64,000 nt of DNA from Eukaryota sp. TZLM1-RC (Eukaryota > Metamonada: BaSk clade): assembly GCA_040285825.1 (NCBI GenBank), contig JAUPSS010000004.1:2088550-2152549 (forward strand). Direction: 5' to 3'. Positions 52,562 through 62,174 of the stretch are shown here, one piece after another. Position 1 is the first letter of the stretch, and the number at the start of each line of letters is the position of its first letter. The notes below the pieces were generated by a model. The model was not told the DNA's origin. It ran no database searches and saw nothing but the letters and a program-made list of their open reading frames with translations. The translations under genes and the position numbers were made by a program.

Positions 52562-54440
52562 TCATCTCCTCAACAGAGCAGCTGGGCAAATGTATCTTTC
52601 CGGCCACAATTCGGCTTTCTTCTTAATTTGAATATTTATTGCAGCGGAAATATATCTGTCATATACTATTTGACACTCAGTACAAATACGCATCTGCCAT
52701 GAGCCTGTTTGAATATTCTCGGCCATGCAACAACTTGACAGTTTGCTTGTATCAAATTCACTGGTTGACAAGTGCTTCACGTCCTTTTGATTACACAACC
52801 ATTTTCTAAAAGCATTTGCTGATCCATATCGATTGATTTTCCGGCAATGAGAAGGGAAATTAGCAGAACTAACAGCAAGATCAAATTTTTCAGGATGTCG
52901 AGCCAGCCTTGGAATTTTTTGAGACTCTTTCAGAACCGTCTCTCTTTTCGTCTGCGGTTATCAAATTTCATTATTTTCCATTTCTGGCGATTGCTTTTCA
53001 AATACACTTTCCTCTTGACCAAATTCCAATGGTTGAAATATTGGTTGAAATTTTGAACGGAATATTGGTTGGGAGAGTGTTTACTGGATGAGGTTTTGTC
53101 ATGCATCTCCTGCCAGTTGAACAAGGGATAACTCCACATTGATAATCATTTAAGAAGTAACAACATAATCTAGATTGGCCCAGATCAACGCCAATAAGGG
53201 GCCCTTCAGGTACAATTTCGACTGGATGTCTACGTCTTCGACGGGCCATTTTTTAAGTGCCCTTTAAATGTGTTTCTCTGGTTTTGTTGGCATCCGGGTC
53301 ACTTTTCATTTCATTTTTTGATCTTCTTTTCTTTTTCGGTGGTTCATCCAGCTCATCTGTGTTTTCTGAGTCATTATTTTCACCTTCAAAGGTCAAAAAC
53401 AGTTCATTACCATTAGTTTTCAATAAAAATTTTTTAGATCTAATTTTCAAACTTTTTCTGTTGATGTTAAATTTTTGGTAAAAACAATGTTTGAATATTC
53501 GTTTAAGACAAGTATTTTTGATAAACTTTGTTTTGGAAGATAATCCTTAAATAAGTGGAAATTTTTTCACAGAGTGGAAAACATGTGAAGGTACCTCATG
53601 AAATTTAGAACCTTTATGAGAAGGTAAAGGTATTATTCTAAATTTCTTCCAGCAATGCATGTGAAAAAACAAAGTGAGTAAGTGTTGTGAAATTTTAAGA
53701 TTAAAGAGAAAAAGCTCACCAATTTCCTTTGATGAAAAGGTGATTTTATCATGTGAGGACAGTAGGGAAGCAATGGTAGGAAATCTTTGAAGGAGATTCA
53801 AGATAAACTTACGTGCATTTAATAAAAAGAACCTATCTTTTGAATTATTCAGAATGAAATTGATGTAGTGTTCAAGAACAGAATCAACTACTACTTCCTC
53901 GGGTTGGGCTAATGGTTCATCTGGCAAAAGAGAGAGAATATTATTGGCACAGATATTTGTTTTATCTAGAGCTCTACAATGAGCACGAATAAAGTTTTTT
54001 GTCCAGGATTGACAAATTTGAGGTAAACTTGTCTTCACGTTAGACGCCAATTGACGAGTTCGACAAGCAAGGCAAGGGGAAAGCCCTTTTCTATTGATAA
54101 AAATACAATTCTAAGACTGCAGCCAAGCATTGAGAAAAAGTTTGAATGAATTTCTATAACGCACTAAAGAATTTTCCCATGAAGAAACAAGAGACTTGTC
54201 TTGTGGGCATTCAGGAAGAAATCCGCTGTAAAAGATATGGAAAAATTGGCGTTGGCCTTTAGATGTGGATGGTTTTGGAAAAGAACCAGTGGTGATGACA
54301 GTCATAAACAGATACCATACATCCTGTTCCACTAAAGCTCTAGATGCCAACGGAAAATTTAGAAAAAAAGATTGAAGTAATAAAGAAGCTTCATGACAAA
54401 TTTCGGTGACTAAAGGAAGGTCAGTCTGAAGTTGTTGCAC
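52562..54440 (-). pseudogene. Fanzor/TnpB-like nuclease, decayed (relic 4)
   Basis: Minus strand. An N-terminal helical region runs from 54440 through 54050-53547 (LPQICQSWTKNFIRAHCRAL, and HMHCWKKFRIIPLPSHKG). Next come a basic linker with PPKKKRRSKN, an in-frame TAA at 53253, MARRRRRHPVEIVPEGP, and RuvC motif I LIGVDLGQSRLC (Asp near 53186). After frame changes comes motif II, STSEFDTSKLSSCC (Glu near 52759), then the zinc-finger pair RICTECQIVYD and motif III, here DRYISAAINI. In the family this is D-R-D-x-N, so the catalytic Asp is Tyr (52652-52654). At least three breaks. It is less worn than relic 1 in its N-terminal half, with long open stretches. A different lineage from relic 3, judging by the spacing. 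Confidence 0.65.
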
Positions 54441-54700
54441 CGCTACAGGGCTACAGAGGTCTGCAGCGAGTTATAAGTGCTCAAGAACGAGTGAAAACAC
54501 GTGACACAAAGGGGGTGTCTGACATGTAATGAGAATAAAGAGCTCATGTATCAAATTTTACACTTGTCACCCCATTTTTGACTTCTTGTTGCCTGTTCTG
54601 GGAGGTTGTTAACCCTCAACTTGGTTTTGGGAAGGTTCTTATTTCCCTCACTTAACTTCTTTTTTCGAGCTTTAACACTCTCCTGTAATCTTTCATTTTC
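54441..54700. other. Gap between head-to-head Fanzor relics 4 and 3
   Basis: No gene. The two relics point away from each other, so this stretch may be the remains of their upstream ends. Confidence 0.4.
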
Positions 54701-54704
54701 TTTC

Positions 54705-56523
54705 TATTACTGCCTCAGTTCATGACCCCACTACTAGCCCTCCACAAACTGCCACTTATACTGCTCTACCACCGACGCCTCAACCGGTGCAGTCCATGTG
54801 CACACCTGCTACTCCTCGCTCATCCGGTAATAATACCAGGAAAACTTTCCTTGAAAGCTCTGATTGGAAGTTAAAAAAACTGCTAGTCATTCATCAAACA
54901 AAAACGCTTCTGTCCCTATCTTCTATAAGCTTAAATTGAGTCTACCTGATCACGTTTTGATTATTGATAGCTTTGAACAACTGTTGTTCCCAAGAATTAT
55001 ATTGTTACATCAAAATTGAAACTTATTTTTACCTAATTTAGATAAAAATCAAAGAGTGAACTATTCTTTAAGGGTCGACCCACTAGAATACCCGATTGTT
55101 TAAGGCAATTAATTTTTGATAAATAATTCTTTCACAAACAATCCTCATTTTAAGTATAATTTATTTCCACTTCAGACCACTGAGATACCTAAGCATGATT
55201 TCTGGAATACCCAATCATTTTACAGAATTTTAATCCAAATGAATCACAATACACGAAAAATTCTACAGCACTTCTGGGTGGAAATTTGGAAAATTCCGAC
55301 ATCAATATTGGAAATGGATAATGTGGACAGTTAAAAGAGTTTTCCATCAGAAAGATTACTGTTTTAATTTTTCTATAAGAAGTGATTGTGTAAGTTGCTC
55401 ATTACATCTTATACGAAAAGATAAAGCTGGGAAGAATCGCCTTAAGAAGCCCAAACAAGGTGAAAAAGATCCATACTTGACTGATTTTCCACGAGATGAG
55501 CTGATAAAAAATAGCTTCACAGTAATCGACCCAGGTCATTATGTACCAATTGATGGCTGGGAAACGAAAATTAGAGTGCCCAAATCCCAACAAGTTAACT
55601 GAACCAAACTCAACCCCAAAAAATCCAAGAGAAGAATGGGACGAATGGGTTCATTAAGAAAACAAAGGAAGAAATAGAGCTTTTATTAACAGAATGGAAA
55701 AAAACAAAAAGACAAAACAGTAGATTCTAGACTTCGGGCCAAAACAAAATCCTCCTCCTGCAAATGAAATCAAGACAAAATTAAAGGAATATACTTTCAG
55801 AAGGATCACTGCTTCTCAAAGGAGAAGAGAAACTCTGAACAAAGACCATCAAAAATACTATAAGAATGGCAAAGAATCATGGATTTATCAAAACAAAACT
55901 GTAAAGGAGTGGAAAGAAGAACTATAACAATTTTCAAAAAAAACTCTAGATCATGAAGAATTTCTAAACTAGGCAAAAAACAACTTTTCTCTCCATGTTG
56001 GAGCTTTTTACTATAATAAAGAATTATGGAATTGCGAAGATTGATGGCCACAGAGCAGTTTGAAGCAAAATGGATGAATGAATTTGAAAAAAAAAGTTTG
56101 GAGGTACAGAAAATAACATTGTAGTGATGGGTGATTGGAGGCATACCTATTTTAAACATCAAGCACCTACAAAGAATGTTGGTTATCAAAAGATATTTAA
56201 AAAACGTAACTTCCATCTATTGCTACTGTATGAATATAGGAAAAATTTTCAATGTCATGCATGTGTACTCGATGGAAAAGAAGGCGAAAATGTAAAGAAA
56301 CAACGACTACCTAACCCAGGACCTTATAGGAGAGCAAAGACTCCAGCGGTCCGTAGACATGGATTACTCACTTGCAAGAAGTGTGGATGTCTATGGAATC
56401 GTAATGCCAATGCTGTTCTTAAAAAGTTTCATGTTGATCAGTATCTTGTTGTTATCAAGATAACTAATCAGTATGGGGGAAAACTCAAATTGGGAATGTT
56501 TGGGGGAATTGTATTCAACATAA
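54705..56523 (+). pseudogene. Fanzor/TnpB-like nuclease, decayed and cut by a retroelement (relic 3)
   Basis: Plus strand, several frames. A Pro/Thr-rich leader (TSPPQTATYTALPPTPQP) near 54.75 kb is followed by a helical region, MNHNTRKILQHFWVEIW (55.23 kb). RuvC motif I is SFTVIDPGHYVPIDGW (55.52 kb), and an arginine-rich helix FRRITASQRRRETLNKDHQK comes at 55.80 kb. From 56124 on are MGDWRHTYFKHQAPTKNVGY, motif II LLLLYEYRKNFQCHAC, RRHGLLTCKKCGC and motif III LWNRNANAVLKKF. The third catalytic residue is Asn in place of Asp. The gene then runs into a retroelement insertion at 56524, so its last part is lost. Stops between motifs I and II make it inactive. Confidence 0.75.
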
Positions 56524-57146
56524 AAATCATTTCTTCATTACATGATGCTGTTAGAGACACTGTTTTCAATATGGCAAAAACTGCAAGGATATCGTGTATC
56601 AAAGAGCCCCTGCTGAAGGAAACACTTTCTCTGAATAATTTTGATTCTGATGATAGAGGTGATGTTTACTGTGATTGGATTGATAATTCTGAAGCTATTG
56701 TTGACTTTGTCTCATGTAATGTTGCAAACGATACTTTGGTTCACAGAAGAAAACTTAATCCTGTGGCTGCTCTGGATTTTAAAGCAAAAGAAAAACATAG
56801 AAAATATGATAAAGAAATTGAAGATGCAAATGTCGATAGAAATACACAGCTGGTTTTTATTGCTTTCCCATTTTCGATAAATGGAAGATTATCAGTTGAA
56901 GCAGAAACTTTTTTGGATGACTTCCAAAAAATGGTAAAAGAAAAAACAATGAAAAGATTTGATATTTTTTTATGGCGTTCACGGATTCAATTTGCCATTA
57001 TTAAGAGATTACCGCGGTTTTTCAATCGAATTAGAGAAGCTTTAGCTAGACAGCAAGCAAATCAAGATTTTGTAGAGGAAATCTTGGTTTTATGATAGTT
57101 GTCCCATTAGTTATGATTTAATTTAATCAAGTGTGCAAATTCAATA
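56524..57146 (+). mobile_element. R2-type retroelement, 5'-truncated insertion (plus strand)
   Basis: Begins at SSLHDAVRDTVFNMAK inside the C-terminal domain and runs open to VEEILVL, then the 3' end CAAGTGTGCAAATTCAA. Very close to copy C. It fused in frame with Fanzor relic 3, giving a misleading 323-codon frame from 56124. ACATAAAAA occurs at 56518 and again near 57169, a possible but weak target duplication. It ends 150 bp before the cullin ATG. Confidence 0.85.
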
Positions 57147-57296
57147 TATATACTATTCTTAATATATACATAAAAAATATATATACATAAATATATACAT
57201 AAAAATCAGAAAGACTTCAAGTTTTGAAAAAGTCTTCTTCATATTCCAGTTGTCTCAACGGGTTACTACTATTTGACATTTTTGTGCTACTAGCCG

Positions 57297-59555
57297 ATGT
57301 CTTCTATACAGTTTCGAGCACCAAGGTTCAAAATCTCTTCAGTCAATCTGCAGTCTCGTCTTTCAGCCAAGACTCCCACTGTTCAGTCTGCCTGGGAGTC
57401 CCTAGAACCTGCCATTAATGCCATCTTCACAGAGACCAGCCACAATGTTCATCCTGAAATACTCTACAAATTAGTTCAGTCCATTACCCTTTGTGGTGAT
57501 GAACCTTCCACTGCCCTCTTTCTTCGTCTTGAATCCCACATTTCCACCCTCATTTCACAGTCTGTTTCCACTCTACAATCATCTCCTTCCTACCCCATTC
57601 TACTCTCAAACGCATATACCACATGGACATCGCTTTCATCCAAGCTGACCCATGTTACTGATATCTTCACTTCACTAGATCGTCTTTTTGTACGAAAAGC
57701 CCATTCTCAATGCATGTTTTCCCTCTTTCTCTCCATGCTTAGATCTTCCCTCACTGCATACACACTCTCCCTCAATGCTGCTTCACTGTCTCTTTCCCAA
57801 CACGTTCTACTTGCCTTTACCGATGCTATTTTGGAAATGAGAAATGGTCAAGATTTTGATAAATTGATGATGATTTCTGTTGTTAATTTAATTGATTCCA
57901 TTGATCTTTATTCAGATTTGGAGAAATTTTTATTTGAATCATGTAGCGACTATTACAAAAATTTGTCTTCAATTAAGTCTTCAATGAGCACTAGCCAATA
58001 TTTAAGGTTTATTGAGAATCAGATTGAAAATGAAGTTCATAATTTTGAAAAAATTGTTTTTAATTCAACACTTGATCGATTTCAGACAATTATCGAATCT
58101 AATTTGTTTGAATTATATGTGGATGACATTTTGGCTATAGGGTTCCCTGAATTAATGAAAAAATCCGATTACCCATCACTTTCCGTTCTGGGAAGGTTTT
58201 TAACTGCCACTCATTCCGTTGACAAGGCCAAGTCTGCAATGAAATCTTTTATCATTCAAGAAGGATCGACTTTTATGAATTTAAGTAACCTAAATATTCC
58301 TTCCAAATCTGGAATTCCAGTAATAAATGATTTAATCATTTTATTTAATCAGTGTTTAAATACTGTAAACGAAACTTTCAAGTCTGCCGATTCTTTTACT
58401 TCAATTGTTTATGATTCCTTTGAATTATTTATCAATAGGAGCTCTAATGTTTGTAAATTGTTCGCCAGACACTTGGATTTATTACTAAGCAAGTCTTCAA
58501 ACCCTGAGCTTTTTGAATCACAAATAGACTCTTTAATTAAGATCTTCAGACTGGTTGCTTCCAAAGATGTTTTCGCAGAGTACCATCGCCACTATTTGGC
58601 AAAAAGGTTGTTGTCTAATTCCATTTTATCTGAAGATTTAGAAAAAACTTTAATTTCAAAATTAAAATATGAATGTGGATCAAGTTTTGTTGCTTCGTTT
58701 GAAGCAATGTTTACTGACATTAACTTATCACACGAATTAACCAATGGTTTTCTCTCTAGACACTCAGAATTAATATCATGTTTGTCCCAACAATATTCTA
58801 ATTTTTCCATTTCTTTCAATGTATATGTTTGTTCAATTTCCAATTGGCCTGCTCTGGAATCCACACCTTTATTACGACCCAAGGTAATGCTTGAGCTTCA
58901 GCAAGCTTTTAACAACCACTATACCACTATTTACCCATCAAGACGACTGGAATTTGTTCCAGATGTTGGCACGTGCTGTCTCTCCATGGTCGTCCCTCGT
59001 CCTGATGGTTCTATTGGCAAGTTTGAGTTGGTATTGAGTGAGTTGTTGGCAAGTGTTTTGATGGTTTTCCCTAAAGTTCAGTCAATGTCGTTTATGGATA
59101 TTGAAATTGCTACGGGCATTCCAGAAGAACCTCTCAAAAAAGCTTTAACTAGTTTAATTAATCCAAAACATATGATATTGTTAAAGAAACCTGCTGGTTT
59201 GCCAGTCAACAAGGGGGATGCTTTTTACCCTAATTTGAAGTTCAAATCAAAGTACTTTAGAATAAAGGTTCTTTCAGATCAAAGCATAGAAGATTCTGAA
59301 AAAGAAAATTCTGAAATAGAGGAAAGAATTTTAATAGAAAGAGAACATTTAATAGACGCATGTGTAGTTCGTATTATGAAAATGAAAAGACAATTGAATT
59401 TTCACGAATTAATGGCCCAAGTCATGCAACAGTCGCTAAGAGCAGGATCTGAGGTTGACGGTAAGTTTATTAAGAAAAGATTAGAAAGTTTAATTGATAG
59501 AGATTATTTAGAACGGGATTCTAGTGATTCTTCACTGTTCAATTATGTTGCTTAA
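57297..59555 (+). CDS. Cullin, scaffold of an E3 ubiquitin ligase
   Basis: 752 codons, ATG at 57297, no intron. An N-terminal cullin-repeat helical region (WESLEPAINAIF, EILYKLVQSITLC) is followed by the cullin homology region with HYLAKRLLSNSILSEDLEKT and LKYECGSSFVASFEAMFTDI, and a winged-helix end with the neddylation box CVVRIMKMKRQLNFHEL (Lys695) and IKKRLESLIDRDYLERD, ending LFNYVA. The N-terminus binds substrate adaptors; the C-terminus binds the RING protein Rbx1. The length and the YLAKRLL block fit the CUL3/CUL1-like group, but I cannot fix the subtype. Confidence 0.93.
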   Translation: MSSIQFRAPRFKISSVNLQSRLSAKTPTVQSAWESLEPAINAIFTETSHNVHPEILYKLVQSITLCGDEPSTALFLRLESHISTLISQSVSTLQSSPSYPILLSNAYTTWTSLSSKLTHVTDIFTSLDRLFVRKAHSQCMFSLFLSMLRSSLTAYTLSLNAASLSLSQHVLLAFTDAILEMRNGQDFDKLMMISVVNLIDSIDLYSDLEKFLFESCSDYYKNLSSIKSSMSTSQYLRFIENQIENEVHNFEKIVFNSTLDRFQTIIESNLFELYVDDILAIGFPELMKKSDYPSLSVLGRFLTATHSVDKAKSAMKSFIIQEGSTFMNLSNLNIPSKSGIPVINDLIILFNQCLNTVNETFKSADSFTSIVYDSFELFINRSSNVCKLFARHLDLLLSKSSNPELFESQIDSLIKIFRLVASKDVFAEYHRHYLAKRLLSNSILSEDLEKTLISKLKYECGSSFVASFEAMFTDINLSHELTNGFLSRHSELISCLSQQYSNFSISFNVYVCSISNWPALESTPLLRPKVMLELQQAFNNHYTTIYPSRRLEFVPDVGTCCLSMVVPRPDGSIGKFELVLSELLASVLMVFPKVQSMSFMDIEIATGIPEEPLKKALTSLINPKHMILLKKPAGLPVNKGDAFYPNLKFKSKYFRIKVLSDQSIEDSEKENSEIEERILIEREHLIDACVVRIMKMKRQLNFHELMAQVMQQSLRAGSEVDGKFIKKRLESLIDRDYLERDSSDSSLFNYVA

Positions 59556-60096
59556 TTTAATTTTTTTTAGTTTTGTTTTTTTTCTAATTTGGCCAGTTAG
59601 GATCACCTTATTGTATTTTTGAGTAGACAATGCTGTAGGCAAATATAATTTTATATTAAAATTTTTATATCAATTACTTTTATCTATTTCACTATTCGTT
59701 TAACAATCTGGAACAAAACCAAATATCTGTAATAAAGTTTATCTACGTTTCAGTTTTCTCATTTTTGAACAATCTTTGATAGAAAATCCTTGGTAGATCA
59801 ATTAGACGCTGAGTAAATTATACAACGGTGTTGTTGTTGCACAATTGTGTTTCTCAGAGGCTACAAAATGTATTGTATGGTGTCAAAAGTCTAGTACACA
59901 GGGTAGGTTTTTGTTCAAACACAACTGTGCACCATGGATAGTAAATACTCTCGACAATTTTGCATTTGCGTTTCTATTGGATGATTCTGAATTCTGCATT
60001 CTTTCAGAAAGTGTTAAACCGTGGGTATATTCGATATTTTCAATAATATCTAGAAAAATCTACAAATTTATAGACAACGTTTGAAACAATGTGAAA
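59556..60096. other. Intergenic between convergent cullin and protease genes
   Basis: AT-rich 3' flanks. A 79-codon plus-strand frame (59845-60084) has no recognisable family and is probably chance. Confidence 0.5.
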
Positions 60097-61166
60097 CTAA
60101 TAGCAACCAGGTTTACCGCAAGCAGCAATGACGTAACTGTTAATTTGGCACATGTTGCGGTTGCGAGATAGGCGAACGTATCCATTTTCTCCCCAGTTCT
60201 GGCCCCAACTGTTGTAAGACAGAAAAAAATTACATACCTGTTACGGACTAACCAGTAGTCACCGTGATAATTGTCGAATCCATATCCTACAAGGTTAACA
60301 GCATGATTGATTTGACCAGCACAACTATTGGGGTTAGTGATAACACCTCCATGATAGAATTGGAAAGCAGAGGCATCAACTGCAACACCGAGGGATCCAT
60401 AAGCATAAACAGCGTTTTGCATATCAGGATCAGTGGCATGTCTGCTTTGAGATCCTGAAACAAAACCGTAATCGGCGATACCAACTATTGTAAGACAGGA
60501 AATATATTACATACCAGCTCCTTGGACGGAATGTGAGTAACAACCACCTTGAACAGCGTGATAAGGATAATAAGCTTCTTGAGCTAAACTGGTTCCCGTT
60601 TGGAGCATCCAATCAAAGGCCAAATGCATCCATCCACCGTTGCAGCCAGCAGCGGTTGAGACACAGTCAACAAACTCTTGAGGGGCAAGGTTGTAGACTG
60701 GACCACCAAGTTGAACAGAGGCAACTGTTTCAACTGAACTGGCGGCTGAGAAGGCCCAACAACTTCCACAAGAGCCTTGATTACGAATAGGAGGTATGCG
60801 GCCTTGCTCGACCCAGGACCAATGAGCAGGAGCAGAAGCACCTTGGAGGTAATCAACACGGGGAAGACGACGTTCTACATCGCTCAAAGGCATAGCATCA
60901 GGACGGATGGAAGTCTTGGATGCAAGAAACTCATCCCTTGTTAAGTCAGCGAATTCAGTGATTCCAAAGCGGGCTTCAGGATTCTCTTCAGCAAGCTTTT
61001 CAATGGTTCTGAGGTTTCCTTGGAAGATTCTGAATCTTTGTTCTACTTCTTCAGAGGCATAAAGGCGTTTGTGTTCACGCAAGAACTGACCAAAGAGCTT
61101 CCTATCCTCAATTTCGGAACAGAATGCTACAGCAGCAAAAATACAAAGGAAAAGTAGACAGCGCAT
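60097..61166 (-). CDS. Papain-family cysteine protease (cathepsin L-like), three exons
   Basis: Exons 61166-60515, 60484-60238 and 60208-60097; 336 residues. A signal peptide (MRCLLFLCIFAAVAFCSE) is followed by an I29 inhibitory propeptide (FGQFLREHKRLYAS, FRIFQGNLRTIEKLA, FGITEFADLTRDEF). The mature enzyme has the oxyanion Gln and catalytic Cys in RNQGSCGSCWAFSAA, CNGGWM, the histidine in INHAVNLVGYG, and the asparagine in RNSWG, which is completed only after the second intron is removed. It ends ACGKPGCY. Expected in lysosome-like vacuoles or secreted, for protein digestion by a phagotrophic cell. Confidence 0.95.
60209..60237 (-). other. 29-nt intron 2 in the cysteine protease
   Basis: Sense strand starts GTATGTAA and ends TCTTACAACAG. 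Splicing restores the RNSWGQNWG active-site block. Confidence 0.95.
60485..60514 (-). other. 30-nt intron 1 in the cysteine protease
   Basis: Sense strand starts GTATGTAA and ends TCTTACAATAG. It joins HSVQGA to VGIADYGFVSG. The first eight bases and the 3' block are almost the same as intron 2. Confidence 0.95.
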
Positions 61167-61254
61167 GTGTATTGTAACTCAAAAAATGCATGTTTTTATC
61201 CATGCGAATAAATCTTAATACTAATCTATCAACATTCTTTCCCGCACTGACTGA

Positions 61255-61480
61255 TCGTTGCAGTACCATTGGTCTACAATTATAATGAATATGAGAGTAT
61301 GTAATCCTGTACATGTGCAGAGCACTGTAACATCCCTGATTGTGCTGGCTTTACATTTACGATTGGTCTTAGCGTCCCAATCACCAAAGCCAATTACAAT
61401 ATTCTGAGCATCAGCCTTTAACTTTGCTTCTAATCGGTTAACCCAGGCAGCCTCACTCTTTTGTTTATTTATATATTAGT
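61255..61480 (-). pseudogene. Fanzor/TnpB-like fragment (relic 6)
   Basis: The minus strand reads KQKSEAAWVNRLEAKLK, then QNIVIGFGDWDAKTNRKCK (GDW at 61377-61385), the block before RuvC motif II. It then jumps, by internal deletion, to the end of motif III (SALHMYRITY with NCRPMVLQR). Similar at DNA level to relic 5 (44335-44975). Motif II and the catalytic Asp of motif III are gone. It lies ~90 bp upstream of the protease start. Confidence 0.55.
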
Positions 61481-62174
61481 ATACAGTGTGGCGCCTAAGC
61501 AGAGGGTCTTGATAATTCGGTGAGAGCAATTTATCGTCGAGTAATTTCATGTTAATGTACTCCTTGAATTGCTACATATTCAAAGATTTTTTTTGGAATT
61601 TTCTGATAATTTATTAGATATTTCTTGTACTGACACCTCCGATTGCGTAGATGGTGAATTGAATTCTCTGAATGTCAAATCGGGAAGAGATTTAATGATG
61701 TCCTCTTCACCGTTGATTCCTCTTATAACTGCAGTTTTGGAAGAGTTTTCACTGCTCTCAATCCTAAAAATGATCGAGTTCAAGTAGTTTGTTTCCGTTT
61801 CTCTGAACTTCTCTGCTTGAAGATCAAAGTTTCGTCTACCAGCAGTGTAAGAATCAATAATTAGTTTGTCTCTTTTTTCTTTAAATTTTTGTCTATTTCA
61901 TCAAATGATTTTTTGGATTTTTAAGGAAATTTCTATTTATTTTTTGTATAAGGAATAAAAAATCATCAAATACACAACTGAAACTGCACATCCTCAAATA
62001 CTGCCTCCCAATCAACAATTTATTAATTACAATTAATTATTGGAGATTCAGAAAATATACCAAAAGAAGAGTGTGAATCAGAAATTAATTTCACCATTCT
62101 CTTGAAAATAGAAAATACAATTCTGTTGTGGCAGTAAATACGATTGAAAATTTTTCCAGTTCTTTCCTTTACAA
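61481..62174. other. Intergenic, no gene seen
   Basis: AT-rich. Overlapping 67- and 72-codon frames on opposite strands near 61.57-61.79 kb have no conserved features. Confidence 0.5.
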
